Positions 8,234-17,893 are shown, numbered from the stretch's first letter. The stretch is DNA of 63,463 nucleotides from an uncultured Acetatifactor sp. (GCA_949840885.1 CATKYJ010000025.1:1-63463), one strand, 5' to 3'. Numbers and translations: made by a program. The notes: generated from the letters alone by a model not told the origin.

Positions 8234-10501
8234 ATGCGGAATTTGATTCATCTGAATCAGGGCTGGAGATTCATCCAGAAAGATGCGGGGCTTCCCCAAA
8301 CCCTGCCGGAGGACTGGCAGAAAATTGATCTGCCTCATTCCTGGAACGCGGTGGACGGCCATGACGGGAACGGCAGCTTTGACCGCGGCAGGTACTGGTA
8401 CGCGAAGAGCTTTGAGACGCCGAAGCAGCCGCTGGCAGGGGGAAGAGTGTATGTGGAGTTCCCGGCGGCAGGCCAGCAGGCCACTGTGTATGTGAACGGT
8501 ACGGAAGTGGCTTATCACGAGGGCGGCTATTCGCTGTTTCGGGCGGATGTGACGGACCTGTGCGTGGAAGAGGGGGAGAACCTGCTGGTGGTTGCCTGCA
8601 GCAATGAAAACAAGAGCAGCGTGTATCCTCAGGCTGCGGACTTCACGTTCTACGGCGGTCTGTACAGGGGCGTGAACCTGATCAGCGTGCCTGCTGCCCA
8701 TTTTGACCTGGACTACTTCGGCGGCCCCGGCTTACAGGTGACTCCTGTGCCCTGCGAGTGCGGCGGAGCCAACTTTGAGATGGTATCCTGGGTCACGGGC
8801 GGGGACGAGAATTTCACGGTGATGTACTCTGTGAGAGATGCCCAGGGCAGGGAAGTGGCATCTGCCGTGCGGCCTGCGGACCAGACGAAAGTCACCGTCT
8901 ATGTACCCGATGTGACCAGATGGGATATCGATAATCCCTATCTGTACACGGTGACGGCTACCCTCCAGCGCAGGAACGAGGCGTATGACGAGGTGACCGT
9001 GAAAGCGGGCGTCAGGAGCTTCTCCTGCGATCCGGAGAAAGGCTTCGTCATCAATGGGGTTCCCACTCCCCTGCGGGGCGTGAGCAGACATCAGGACCAG
9101 CTGTACAAGGGCAATGCGCTGACCAGAGAGGATCATTACGCGGATGCCAGGATCATCAAGGAGCTGGGGGCCAACACCATCCGTCTGGCCCACTATCAGC
9201 ACTCCCAGGATTTCTACGACGCCTGCGACGAGATGGGATTCGTCATCTGGGCAGAGATTCCGTTCATCAGCGTCATGAACGCGGATCCTGCGGCGCACCA
9301 GAACTGCATCAGCCAGATGAAAGAGCTGATCATCCAGAACTACAACCATCCCAGCATCTGCTTCTGGGGCGTGTCCAATGAAATCCTCATCGGCGGCATT
9401 TCGGAGCAGCTGGTGGAGAACCACAAGGAGCTGAACGCTCTCTGCAAGGAACTTGACCCTACCAGGCTGACCACCATCGCTCATGTGTCCATGACTCCCA
9501 TCGAGAGCCCCATGCACGGCATCACGGACGTGGAGAGTTACAACCATTACTTTGGCTGGTACGGCGGCAAGATGGAGGAAAACGGCCCCTGGCTGGACAA
9601 TTTCCACAAGATACATCCGGAAATCTGCTTAGGGCTGTCCGAATACGGCTGCGAGGGCATCATCACCTACCACGGCCCCAATCCCGCCTGCAAGGACTAC
9701 AGCGAGGAATACCAGGCGCTGTACCACGAGCATATGGCAAAGGTACTGGACGAGAGGCCCTGGATGTGGTCCAGCCATGTATGGAACATGTTCGACTTCG
9801 GCTGCGCGGCCAGGAACGAGGGCGGTGTGGCAGGCCGCAACAACAAGGGCCTGGTCACCATGGACCGCAAGACCAAAAAGGACAGCTACTATGTGTACCA
9901 GGCATACTGGAGCAAAACTCCTATGGTACACCTGTGCGGTAAGCGCTATGCCCAGAGGGCAGGAGAGACCACGGAAATCAAGGTCTACTCTAATCAGCCC
10001 ACAGTTGCGCTGTATCTGAACGGGAAGCTGGTAGAGGAGAAGTCGGCGGACAAGGTATTTGACTTTACCGTGGCGCTGGAAGAGGGCTTCAATATCGTCG
10101 TCGCGGCGGCCGGCAGCTTAAAGGACAGCATGACCCTGGAGAAAGTGGAGAAAGAGCCCGCCATCTACGTGCTGCCCGAGGTGAACGAGAGGGCAGAGGG
10201 CGTGGCCAACTGGTTCAAACTGGCAGGTGACCTGGATCTGGAGGCTCCCATGGAGTTCCCGGAGGGCAAGTACAGCGTCAAAGACACCATGGAAGAGCTT
10301 TCGAAATGTCCCGAGGCATTTGAGATTGTACACAATGCCGTGAAACTGGCCACGAACTTCGATGTGGCGCCCGGCGTGGGTATGTGGGACATGATGAAAG
10401 GCATGACGCCGGAGAAGATGTGCGGCATGATGAGTTCTGCAATGCCCAAGGGATTCCTGGAGAGCATCAATGCCAAGCTGATCGAGATTGACAGGAAATA
10501 A
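8234..10501 (+). CDS. Glycoside hydrolase family 2, beta-glucuronidase-like
   Basis: A 755-residue retaining glycosidase with a sugar-binding N-terminal domain (LPHSWNAVDG, RGRYWYAKSF), an immunoglobulin-like domain and a TIM barrel. The acid/base Glu is in WGVSNEIL (about residue 386) and the nucleophile Glu in LSEYGCEG (about 469). RNNKG near residue 535 fits the N-x-K pattern that binds the glucuronate carboxylate in family 2 glucuronidases. The downstream uxuA/uxuB genes make beta-glucuronides the best guess; beta-galactosides remain possible. No signal peptide, so it acts on imported substrate. ATG 8234 follows AAGGAGG and replaces a longer frame from 8162. Confidence 0.88.
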   Translation: MRNLIHLNQGWRFIQKDAGLPQTLPEDWQKIDLPHSWNAVDGHDGNGSFDRGRYWYAKSFETPKQPLAGGRVYVEFPAAGQQATVYVNGTEVAYHEGGYSLFRADVTDLCVEEGENLLVVACSNENKSSVYPQAADFTFYGGLYRGVNLISVPAAHFDLDYFGGPGLQVTPVPCECGGANFEMVSWVTGGDENFTVMYSVRDAQGREVASAVRPADQTKVTVYVPDVTRWDIDNPYLYTVTATLQRRNEAYDEVTVKAGVRSFSCDPEKGFVINGVPTPLRGVSRHQDQLYKGNALTREDHYADARIIKELGANTIRLAHYQHSQDFYDACDEMGFVIWAEIPFISVMNADPAAHQNCISQMKELIIQNYNHPSICFWGVSNEILIGGISEQLVENHKELNALCKELDPTRLTTIAHVSMTPIESPMHGITDVESYNHYFGWYGGKMEENGPWLDNFHKIHPEICLGLSEYGCEGIITYHGPNPACKDYSEEYQALYHEHMAKVLDERPWMWSSHVWNMFDFGCAARNEGGVAGRNNKGLVTMDRKTKKDSYYVYQAYWSKTPMVHLCGKRYAQRAGETTEIKVYSNQPTVALYLNGKLVEEKSADKVFDFTVALEEGFNIVVAAAGSLKDSMTLEKVEKEPAIYVLPEVNERAEGVANWFKLAGDLDLEAPMEFPEGKYSVKDTMEELSKCPEAFEIVHNAVKLATNFDVAPGVGMWDMMKGMTPEKMCGMMSSAMPKGFLESINAKLIEIDRK

Positions 10502-10630
10502 ACCGACAAAAAGCAGTAAAAAAAGGAAGCGAAGACAGTCCCTGTACAGAGATGCCGGCGGCGAGTGCGGCAGTACGGCTCTGCCGCGTGGCGTCAAAGC
10601 GCAGGGACAAACCCAGAATAGGAGAAAAAT

Positions 10631-12133
10631 ATGAGTAGCAATTCTTCCAAGTATTATGGCGAAAACGGTATCCACCGCGTCCCGCTGTGGCGCATCGGCG
10701 GCTTTGCGCTGAACAATACCGCTACGAACATGTACCTGTTTTTGATGAACTATGTGGCATATTATCTGGGCGGCTTTGCCGGGGTGGCAACAGTGACGGC
10801 CTCCAGTTTCGCAATGATGATGCGTATCTGGGACGGCGTGACGGATCCGTTCATCGGATTCGTGGTTGACAAGACCAACGGTAAGTTCGGAAAGAACCGG
10901 CCTTTCATGGTGATCGGCAATGTGATTCTGCTTGTGATGAGCTTTATCATGTACCATGTGACGCACCTGCTGCCGGAGAACAATGCCCTCCGTTTCGGAT
11001 TCTTTATTGTGATAGCGGCAGTTTATTATGTAGGCTATACATTCCAGTGCGTGGTAACAAAGTCGGCTCAGAGTTGTCTGACTAACGACCCCAAGCAGCG
11101 GCCTTTGTTTGCCGTATTTGATGGTATCTACAATACTTTCCTGTGGACTGGGTTTGCGATATTAGCGGCAAAGCTGCTGGCAAAGCATACCACACCGGAT
11201 CTGGACGGTATCCTTACCACCGGCTTCTATCATGACATGTGGCTGATCGTGGCGATCCTCAGCGCCATTTTCACTGCTATCGCCGTGTTCTCCATAGCGC
11301 CCAAGGACAAGAGCGAATTCTTCGGAACCGGCAAGCCGGTTAAGGTAGGCCTGAAAGACTACTGGGAGACGCTCAAGGGCAATCGCGCTATCCAGATGCT
11401 GGTAGTATCTGCATCTACCGACAAGCTGGCCGCTTCCGCAAAGACCAGCGCAGTTACTATTGTATTATTCGGTGTAGTGGCCGGAAACTTTGCACTAAAC
11501 GGAACGCTGACAGGATTTGTGACCATACCCAGCACAATTCTTCTAATCTTCGGCGTGGCGACGCTGGCTACTACTTTGGGGCAGAGAAAAGCCATGCTGA
11601 TCGGATCCTGGGGAGAGATTATCGTATGCGCACTGCTGGGTATTCTCTGGATTTTCGGCGATCCTACAAGCATGAATGGAGCGGACGGCGGTCTGAAGTG
11701 GGGATATTTCGCTATTCTTTACATTATTCTCAGCATAGCCCAGGGAGGCTTCCAGGGCGTTGCCGGAAATATTGTTATTCCCATGACAGCGGACTGCGCG
11801 GACTATGAGGTGTACCGTACCGGAAAATATGTGCCGGGCATGATGGGAACCCTGTTCAGTTTCGTGGATAAGATCATTTCGTCCTTGGCACCCATGGTGG
11901 CCGGCCTGATGTTCGCGGCCATCGGTTTCAAGGAGCAGCTTCCTAACGCCAGCACGCCTTACACCACGTCCCTGCTCTATGTCTCCGTATTCCTGGCATA
12001 CGGCATGATCATCCTGGGCTGCCTGTGTAATGTGGTGGCTCTGAAGTTCTATCCGCTGACCAAGGAGAAAATGGAGTCCATCCAGGCCGAGGTGGCGGCT
12101 ATCAAGGCAAAGGCCATGAAAGAGTCGGCATAA
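10631..12133 (+). CDS. GPH-family sugar:cation symporter
   Basis: A 500-residue, twelve-helix membrane transporter of the glycoside-pentoside-hexuronide family within the major facilitator superfamily. The N-terminal region contains the family block MRIWDGVTDPFIGFVVDKT followed by GKFGKNRPFM. It probably imports a glucuronide with Na+ or H+. It lies 129 bases after the family 2 glycosidase and shares its orientation. AGGAG precedes ATG 10631. The closest functional relatives are MelB, UidB and YihO types; the exact substrate cannot be read from the sequence. Confidence 0.92.
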   Translation: MSSNSSKYYGENGIHRVPLWRIGGFALNNTATNMYLFLMNYVAYYLGGFAGVATVTASSFAMMMRIWDGVTDPFIGFVVDKTNGKFGKNRPFMVIGNVILLVMSFIMYHVTHLLPENNALRFGFFIVIAAVYYVGYTFQCVVTKSAQSCLTNDPKQRPLFAVFDGIYNTFLWTGFAILAAKLLAKHTTPDLDGILTTGFYHDMWLIVAILSAIFTAIAVFSIAPKDKSEFFGTGKPVKVGLKDYWETLKGNRAIQMLVVSASTDKLAASAKTSAVTIVLFGVVAGNFALNGTLTGFVTIPSTILLIFGVATLATTLGQRKAMLIGSWGEIIVCALLGILWIFGDPTSMNGADGGLKWGYFAILYIILSIAQGGFQGVAGNIVIPMTADCADYEVYRTGKYVPGMMGTLFSFVDKIISSLAPMVAGLMFAAIGFKEQLPNASTPYTTSLLYVSVFLAYGMIILGCLCNVVALKFYPLTKEKMESIQAEVAAIKAKAMKESA

Positions 12134-12269
12134 AGTTACATACAGACAAAGCCCGGCCGACGCCATGCGCTCGGTTGTCAGACAAATGCGCGGCGGTTTT
12201 GCAATAGCCGCGGCTGACGGGCACCATAACAGGATTTGCATACGGAAAAGGAAACAGGGGAGCGCCAGC

Positions 12270-12644
12270 ATGAAGAAAAAGAATTCCGGTGGGACAAAAA
12301 ATGAAGTGACTATGGAGGAATACCTTGCGGCAAAGGCCGAACTGGACGCCGTGAGGGAGGAATATGGTATCCGGCCCAAGGAGGGGAAGATTTCCAGGGC
12401 CATCTCCAACTTTTTCGACAAGAGAGATGCCAAAGAACTCCAGACCGTGAACCGGAAGAAATATCTGCTGCTGGCGCTTTTCACCGGATGGATGGGCGGC
12501 CACCGCTTCTACGCCAAACAATGGGTCGTGGCAGTCCTGTACCTGGCGCTGTTCTGGACAGGATTCCCCCTGGCCATGACCATCATCGACCTGCTGGCGG
12601 CCATCCCTAAGGAAGCGGATAAAGAAGGGAATATATGTGTATAA
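12270..12644 (+). CDS. TM2-domain membrane protein
   Basis: A 124-residue protein. The soluble, charged N-terminal half (EEYLAAKAELDAVREEYGI) is followed by a TM2 domain: a first helix ending in GWMGGHRFYAKQ, then LYLALFWTGF and the DLL-containing second segment. TM2 proteins are small two-helix membrane proteins of poorly defined role. ATG 12270 is preferred because CAGGGGAG lies upstream; the frame is open to 12165. Its place between transporter and family 3 glycosidase may be incidental. Confidence 0.75.
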   Translation: MKKKNSGGTKNEVTMEEYLAAKAELDAVREEYGIRPKEGKISRAISNFFDKRDAKELQTVNRKKYLLLALFTGWMGGHRFYAKQWVVAVLYLALFWTGFPLAMTIIDLLAAIPKEADKEGNICV

Positions 12645-12646
12645 TA

Positions 12647-12799
12647 CATGACAATAGAATCCGCAAAGCGGATTCTATTGTACAGGCCATTGGAGTATCC
12701 GCAAAGCGGATTCTATTGTACAGGCCATTGGAGTATCCACGAAGTGGATTCTATTGTACTAGACAATGCCAGAATCCGTCTCTTTGGATTCCAGTGTGC
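12647..12799. repeat. Palindromic repeat element, tandemly amplified
   Basis: CATGACAATAG begins a palindrome around ATCCGCAAAGCGGAT ending CTATTGTA (12647-12682). A 38-base unit then repeats, giving further palindromes at 12697-12720 and 12735-12758 (the last with compensating changes, CCACGAAGTGG). A degenerate fourth is at 12762-12799. The compensating changes indicate a conserved hairpin. Most of the 337-base gap 12645-12981 is this array; the rest shows no gene. Related copies are at 5629 and 27192. Confidence 0.75.
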
Positions 12800-12981
12800 A
12801 AGACTACAGCTAGGCGGGACTATTTGTACCAGGGAGAAAGTTTCAAAGGGACAAAAGGTTCCGCCACAATTTTACAGACATGACAGGAAATCCGGCTGCT
12901 TTGTTCGCTTCACCCCATACCGGGAGAAAGCCTTGCGGATGCAGATACGGATGTACATGAAAGAAAGGAGAGAACTGCAGT

Positions 12982-14757
12982 ATGGTCAATATGAAAGAGA
13001 ACCCCTTTTACCTGTCCGATGAGGATTGTAAATGGGTAGAAGACACAATCAAAGATATGACGCTGGACGAGAAGATAGGACAGCTCTTCTTCAACATGGG
13101 CTCCAGCAGGGACGAAGAATACCTGAAAATGACCGTGAACAAGTACCACATAGGCGGCATCCGCTACAACCCTGCCACGGCGGATGAGGTTCATGAGCAG
13201 AACCGCATACTCCAGGAGAACAGCAAGATTCCCCTGATCATCGCCTGCAACACGGAGAACGGCGGAGACGGCGCCTGTGTGGACGGCACTACCATTGGCA
13301 GCCAGACCAAAATCGGAGCTACCCGCAACGTGCAGTACGCCTACAATCTGGGCTATATGTCCAATAAGGAAGCTTCTGCTGTTGGCTGCAACCTGTCCTT
13401 TGCCCCGGTCAGCGATATCCTATACAACTGGGAGAACCCGGTCATCGGCATCCGCACCTACGGAAATGATGTGGACAGGGTGACAGAGATGACAAAGGCT
13501 TACATGGACGGTGCTCATGCCAACCCTGGCTTTTGCTGCGCGGCCAAGCATTTCCCTGGCGATGGTCTGGACTTCAGGGATCAGCATGTGGCCAACAGCG
13601 TGAACGATTTCAGTTGTGAGGAGTGGGACGCCACTTTCGGCAAGGTATACCAGAACCTCATCGACAACGGCCTGGAGGCCATCATGGCAGGCCATATCAT
13701 GCAGCCTGCTTACACCAGGCATTTCAACCCGGAAATTGCGGATGACGATATCATGCCCGCCACTCTTTCACCGGAGTTGATTACCGATCTGCTGCGGGGG
13801 AAGATGGGCTTCAATGGCATGGTGCTTACGGACGCCTCCCACATGGTAGGCTTAACCTGCCGCATGAAGCGCTGCGACCTGATGCCTGCGGCCATTGCCG
13901 CCGGTGTGGACATGTTCCTGTTCTTCAATGATATGGACGAGGACTTTGAGGCCATGAAGCAGGGCTACCTGGACGGCAGGATCACCGAAGAGCGTTTAAA
14001 TGATGCGCTGCACCGCATATTGGCTTTGAAAGCCCATATGGGACTGCACAAAAAGGCAAAGACGGACCTGGTTCCACCGAAAGCTCAGGTGCATGAGATT
14101 GTGGGCTGTGACGTGCACAAGGCCATGCAAAAAGAGATTTCTGACAAGTCTGTCACTTTAGTGAAATATAAAGATAAGGACGTACTGCCCTTGACACCGG
14201 AGAAGTATAAGCGCATTATGATTGTCTACGTGAAAGGCTTAGAGGCCCCCGGCCTGGGAGCCCTCATGGGCAAAAACAAGGTCTCCCCTGCCCAGAAGCT
14301 GAAAGACAGACTGGAGGCCAAAGGCTTTGAGGTATTTATCTATGAGAGTCCCATCCAGAAGATTATGAAGCAGATGGAGGAGGGCGGCAAGCCGGACATC
14401 AATCTCTACTTTGCGGGAAAGGATGCCATAAAGGATTTCGTGGCCAAGCAGGATCTGATTATCACCTTGGTGGACATTCCGGGAGGCTTCCAGCCTGTGG
14501 CTAGGCCCGCTTTCGGCATGACAAAGGGCGGCGGGGAGATTCCCTGGTATGTACACGAGCTTCCGGTCATCGTCATAGGAACCAAGCAGCCTTTCGTGCT
14601 GGCGGATATTCCGCAGGCCCGGACTTATATCAATACCTACGACGTGCTGGACAGTACCTTTGATGCACTGGTGGAGAAGCTGACGGCAGGCCCGGATGCT
14701 TTCTCAGGCCAGGATCCGGTGGACTCATTCTGCGGAGTGTGGGACACCAGGCTATAA
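12982..14757 (+). CDS. Glycoside hydrolase family 3 enzyme, NagZ-like N-terminal domain
   Basis: A 591-residue cytosolic glycosidase. The family 3 barrel contains AAKHFPGDGLDFRDQH and the nucleophile Asp in VLTDASHMVGL. NagZ enzymes carry KHFPGHGDT, where the second His helps catalysis; here that position is Asp, so this is a different subgroup. A C-terminal Rossmann-like domain follows (residues about 380-590), including KRIMIVYVKG. AAAGGAGAG precedes ATG 12982. Context suggests it removes a sugar from the same oligosaccharides handled by the family 2 enzyme; the substrate is not determined. Confidence 0.85.
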   Translation: MVNMKENPFYLSDEDCKWVEDTIKDMTLDEKIGQLFFNMGSSRDEEYLKMTVNKYHIGGIRYNPATADEVHEQNRILQENSKIPLIIACNTENGGDGACVDGTTIGSQTKIGATRNVQYAYNLGYMSNKEASAVGCNLSFAPVSDILYNWENPVIGIRTYGNDVDRVTEMTKAYMDGAHANPGFCCAAKHFPGDGLDFRDQHVANSVNDFSCEEWDATFGKVYQNLIDNGLEAIMAGHIMQPAYTRHFNPEIADDDIMPATLSPELITDLLRGKMGFNGMVLTDASHMVGLTCRMKRCDLMPAAIAAGVDMFLFFNDMDEDFEAMKQGYLDGRITEERLNDALHRILALKAHMGLHKKAKTDLVPPKAQVHEIVGCDVHKAMQKEISDKSVTLVKYKDKDVLPLTPEKYKRIMIVYVKGLEAPGLGALMGKNKVSPAQKLKDRLEAKGFEVFIYESPIQKIMKQMEEGGKPDINLYFAGKDAIKDFVAKQDLIITLVDIPGGFQPVARPAFGMTKGGGEIPWYVHELPVIVIGTKQPFVLADIPQARTYINTYDVLDSTFDALVEKLTAGPDAFSGQDPVDSFCGVWDTRL

Positions 14758-14831
14758 AGGCGCCGCATTACAATCCGTTTTCACAGGGAAGAATGCCCAA
14801 GCGAAACCGTGAAAATTGAGACACAGAATGG

Positions 14832-14860
14832 TTGCAAAATCATGAAAATGGGTTTAAAAT
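14832..14860 (+). promoter_or_regulatory. Promoter of uxuA-uxuB
   Basis: TTGCAA (14832-14837) and TAAAAT (14855-14860) are separated by 17 bases, giving a good sigma-A type promoter 80 bases before uxuA. So uxuA/uxuB can be transcribed separately from the upstream glycosidases. Confidence 0.7.
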
Positions 14861-14865
14861 AAGAA

Positions 14866-14881
14866 TTGTAAGCGCTTACAG
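14866..14881. promoter_or_regulatory. Catabolite-responsive element (cre)
   Basis: The 16 bases match the CcpA operator consensus WTGNAANCGNWWNCAW at all but the last position and contain the palindrome TGTAAGCGCTTACA. It lies 5 bases after the -10 box, so bound CcpA would block initiation when preferred sugars are present. CcpA is the known ligand of this motif in Firmicutes; action here is inferred. Confidence 0.85.
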
Positions 14882-14941
14882 TGCGCTTTGGCCCAAAGAT
14901 GGAAGACTGAAAAATATAGAAAACAGGAGGGATAGCTTTAT

Positions 14942-16030
14942 ATGGGAATGCAAATGGGCTTTCGCTGGTACGGCGAGGGCAATGACGACATTAAGCTTTC
15001 GGACATCAAGCAGATTCCCGGTGTGACCAGCATTGTCTGGGCGCTGCACAGCAAGATGCCGGGGGAAGTCTGGGAAGTGGAAGAAATCGCGGAGGTGCAG
15101 AAACAGCTGGAGCCTTACGGTTTCAACATGGACGTGGTGGAGTCCGTGAACGTCCATGACGATATCAAAATCGGCCTGCCAAGCCGGGACGGGTATATCG
15201 CAAATTATATCCAGACGATACGTAATCTGTCCAGGTTCGGGGTCAAGGTCATCTGCTACAACTTCATGCCGGTATTCGACTGGACCAGGACGGATCTGTT
15301 TCATCCCGTGGGGGACGGCTCCACGGCCCTGTACTACGAAGCGGGCAAGATTCACGACGACCCCAAGGAGATGGCGGACTATATCCTGAATAATCTCCAC
15401 GGCCTCACGTTCCCGGGCTGGGAGCCGGAGCGCATGGCGAAACTGGACGAGCTGTTCGAGGCATACAAGCCTGTGACCAAGGAGAAGCTGTGGGAGAACC
15501 TGAAATACTTCCTGGAGCAGCTGATGCCGGTGTGCCATGAGTGCGACATCAAGATGGCCATCCACATGGACGATCCCCCATGGGATATCTTCGGTCTGCC
15601 CCGCCTGCTGGTGGATGCGGCTTCCGTGGACCATTTCCTGGAGATGGTGGACGATCCGTACAACTGCCTGACCCTGTGTTCCGGCAGCCTGAACGCCAAT
15701 CCGGAGAACAATGTGGCCAGTATCGTGCGCAAGCACTGCGACAGAATCGCTTTCGCCCACATCCGCAACGTGAAGCATTTCGAGAACGGAGATTTCTCCG
15801 AGGCCAGCCACAGGGACTGCGATGGGGACACGGGTATCCTGGACATCATCAAGGCCTATCATGACTGCGGTTTCCAGGGCTATATCCGTCCTGACCATGG
15901 ACGGCATCTGTGGAATGAGGGGCCCGGCAATGTGCGCCCCGGCTACGGATTGTATGATCGCGCTTTGGGCATCATGTATATGTGGGGCATCTGGGATATG
16001 TTAGACAAGCTGGACATGGAAGAAAAGTAA
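14942..16030 (+). CDS. uxuA: Mannonate dehydratase
   Basis: A 362-residue cytosolic enzyme that dehydrates D-mannonate to 2-keto-3-deoxygluconate, the step after fructuronate reduction in glucuronate breakdown. The N-terminal block MGFRWYGEGND and the metal-site segments around HMDDPPWDIFGLPR and CSGSLNANPENN are characteristic of UxuA, as is FIHPDHGR-like YIRPDHGRH near the C-terminus. AGGAGG lies 11 bases before ATG 14942. It is followed 15 bases later by uxuB; both are under the promoter and cre site at 14832-14881. Confidence 0.95.
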   Translation: MGMQMGFRWYGEGNDDIKLSDIKQIPGVTSIVWALHSKMPGEVWEVEEIAEVQKQLEPYGFNMDVVESVNVHDDIKIGLPSRDGYIANYIQTIRNLSRFGVKVICYNFMPVFDWTRTDLFHPVGDGSTALYYEAGKIHDDPKEMADYILNNLHGLTFPGWEPERMAKLDELFEAYKPVTKEKLWENLKYFLEQLMPVCHECDIKMAIHMDDPPWDIFGLPRLLVDAASVDHFLEMVDDPYNCLTLCSGSLNANPENNVASIVRKHCDRIAFAHIRNVKHFENGDFSEASHRDCDGDTGILDIIKAYHDCGFQGYIRPDHGRHLWNEGPGNVRPGYGLYDRALGIMYMWGIWDMLDKLDMEEK

Positions 16031-16045
16031 AGGAGCTTATCATTT

Positions 16046-17629
16046 ATGAAACTGATTGACATAAAGAATGGAATCGGCCCTGAGTGGGCGGAAAAAGGAT
16101 ATCAGCTGCCCCGGTTCGACATCGAGGCCGTGCGGGCCAAGACCCATGCGGAGCCTGCCTGGGTGCATTTCGGGGCAGGGAACCTGTTCCGCGCGTTCCC
16201 GGCGGCAATCCTGCAGCAGGCCCTGGACTCGGGAAAATATGACAGAGGTGTCATTGTGGCCGAGGGCTTCGACTTCGAGATCATCGACAAGGCCTGCGCG
16301 CCCTATGACAATTTAAGCCTGCTGGTGTGCCTGCAGTCCGATGGTAATATCCAGAAAAAGGTCATCGCTTCCGTGACGGAGAGTCTGAAAGCGGACGCGC
16401 AGTTCGAGAGCGATTGGGCCCGCCTGGCGGAGATTTTCGCAAATCCCAGCCTGCAGATGATTTCCTTTACCATCACGGAGAAAGGGTACGGAGTGGCTCC
16501 GGCGGATTTGGAGCGTGGCCTGAGGCCTGCGCTGATCATGGGCAAGGTGACATTGCTTCTCTACGAGCGCTTCCTGGCCGGAAAGCTGCCCCTTACGGTG
16601 CAGAGCATGGACAACTGCTCCCACAATGGGGACAAGGTAAAGGCCGCTGTCATCGCCTATGCCACAAAGTGGGCGCAGGAGGGACTGGTTCCCGGGGAAT
16701 TCCTGGCGTATGTGCAGGATCCGGAAAAGGTGACCTACCCCTGGAGCATGATCGACAAGATCACGCCCCGCCCGGACGAAAAGGTGCAGAAGATGCTGGC
16801 GGAGGACGGCTTCGAGGACAATTACACCATCCTCACCGACAAGCGCACCTACACCGCGCCTTTCGTCAATGCGGAGGAGACGGAGTACCTGGTCATCGAG
16901 GACAATTATACCAATGGCCGTCCGCCCCTGGAGCTGGGCGGTGTCATGTATGTGGACAGGGAGACCGTGGACAAGGTGGAGCGGATGAAAGTCTGCACCT
17001 GCCTGAATCCTCTGCATACCGCCATGTCCATCTACGGATGCCTTTTGGACTATGATCTGATTTCCGCAGAGATGGCGGACGAGGATATCAGAGGCCTGAT
17101 CACCAAGCTGGGCCATATCGAGGCCATGCCGGTGGTGACGGATCCGGGCGTCCTAAAGCCCGCAGACTTCATCGATGCCGTGCTGAACCGCCGCCTGCCC
17201 AATCCTTTCATGCCGGATGCGCCCCAGCGCATCGCCACGGACACCAGCCAGAAGATTCCCATCCGCTTCGGCGAGACCATCAAGGCCTATCAGGCGAGAG
17301 GCCTGAACATGGACGATCTGGTGCTGCTGCCGCTGGTACTGGCGGGATATGCCCGGTATCTGCGGGGCATCGACGATGCGGGCAAGGCTTTCGAGCCGTC
17401 GCCGGATCCGCTGCTGGAGGAGCTTCGCGCCATCGTGGCGCCTCTGGAGGTGAGAGAGGGAGAGCAGGACTTCTCCTGCCTGAAAGAGCTGTTTGGCCGC
17501 ACGGATGTGTTCGGCGTGGATCTGTACGCAGCCGGACTTGGCGAGAGAATCGAGGCAATGGCCGCGGAGCTGTTCGCAGGCCCCGGCGCGGTGCGCAGGA
17601 CGCTGCATAAGTATGTGTCCGCGCGCTGA
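16046..17629 (+). CDS. uxuB: Fructuronate reductase, mannitol dehydrogenase family
   Basis: A 527-residue cytosolic NAD-dependent polyol dehydrogenase. It carries a Rossmann domain (WVHFGAGNLFRAF near residue 35) and the family segment SMDNCSHNGDKV with the downstream catalytic-Lys region. The pairing with uxuA indicates reduction of D-fructuronate to D-mannonate. AAAGGAG precedes ATG 16046. The isomerase making fructuronate (UxaC) and the 2-keto-3-deoxygluconate kinase and aldolase are not in this window. Confidence 0.9.
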   Translation: MKLIDIKNGIGPEWAEKGYQLPRFDIEAVRAKTHAEPAWVHFGAGNLFRAFPAAILQQALDSGKYDRGVIVAEGFDFEIIDKACAPYDNLSLLVCLQSDGNIQKKVIASVTESLKADAQFESDWARLAEIFANPSLQMISFTITEKGYGVAPADLERGLRPALIMGKVTLLLYERFLAGKLPLTVQSMDNCSHNGDKVKAAVIAYATKWAQEGLVPGEFLAYVQDPEKVTYPWSMIDKITPRPDEKVQKMLAEDGFEDNYTILTDKRTYTAPFVNAEETEYLVIEDNYTNGRPPLELGGVMYVDRETVDKVERMKVCTCLNPLHTAMSIYGCLLDYDLISAEMADEDIRGLITKLGHIEAMPVVTDPGVLKPADFIDAVLNRRLPNPFMPDAPQRIATDTSQKIPIRFGETIKAYQARGLNMDDLVLLPLVLAGYARYLRGIDDAGKAFEPSPDPLLEELRAIVAPLEVREGEQDFSCLKELFGRTDVFGVDLYAAGLGERIEAMAAELFAGPGAVRRTLHKYVSAR

Positions 17630-17816
17630 GAAACGATAAATATAAAGAAGAATGTCAGATAGAAAAATGTAGGTTCGAGGCTGCCACATGGACAGATGGG
17701 CATATTGCTTTTCAGAGTTTTTTGACGTATGCCTGTCATCATGGGGCAGCCCTTATGCACAATCATATTTTCTGGCTTCATATTTCGATCTTTCGACAAT
17801 ATAACAGGAAATGATA

Positions 17817-17845
17817 TTGTGATAATTACTTTTATGTGGTATAAT
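17817..17845 (+). promoter_or_regulatory. Promoter of the TM-helix-repeat gene
   Basis: TTGTGA (17817-17822) and TATAAT (17840-17845) are separated by 17 bases, 49 bases before the start codon. Nothing else is seen in 17630-17816. Confidence 0.7.
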
Positions 17846-17893
17846 TTGGAAATGTAAAGATATTTAAAATAAACAGATATGGAGGGAAATGCC

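Noticed and set aside
12660..12760. CRISPR-like array of three spaced repeats
   Set aside because: The 38-base unit repeats in full with no unique spacers, each unit is a palindrome, and similar single copies occur elsewhere. It is a tandem palindromic repeat.
12635..12883. Open frames through the repeat array
   Set aside because: They translate the tandem palindromes (repeated RILLYRP-type peptides), lack a good ribosome site and overlap the TM2 gene end.
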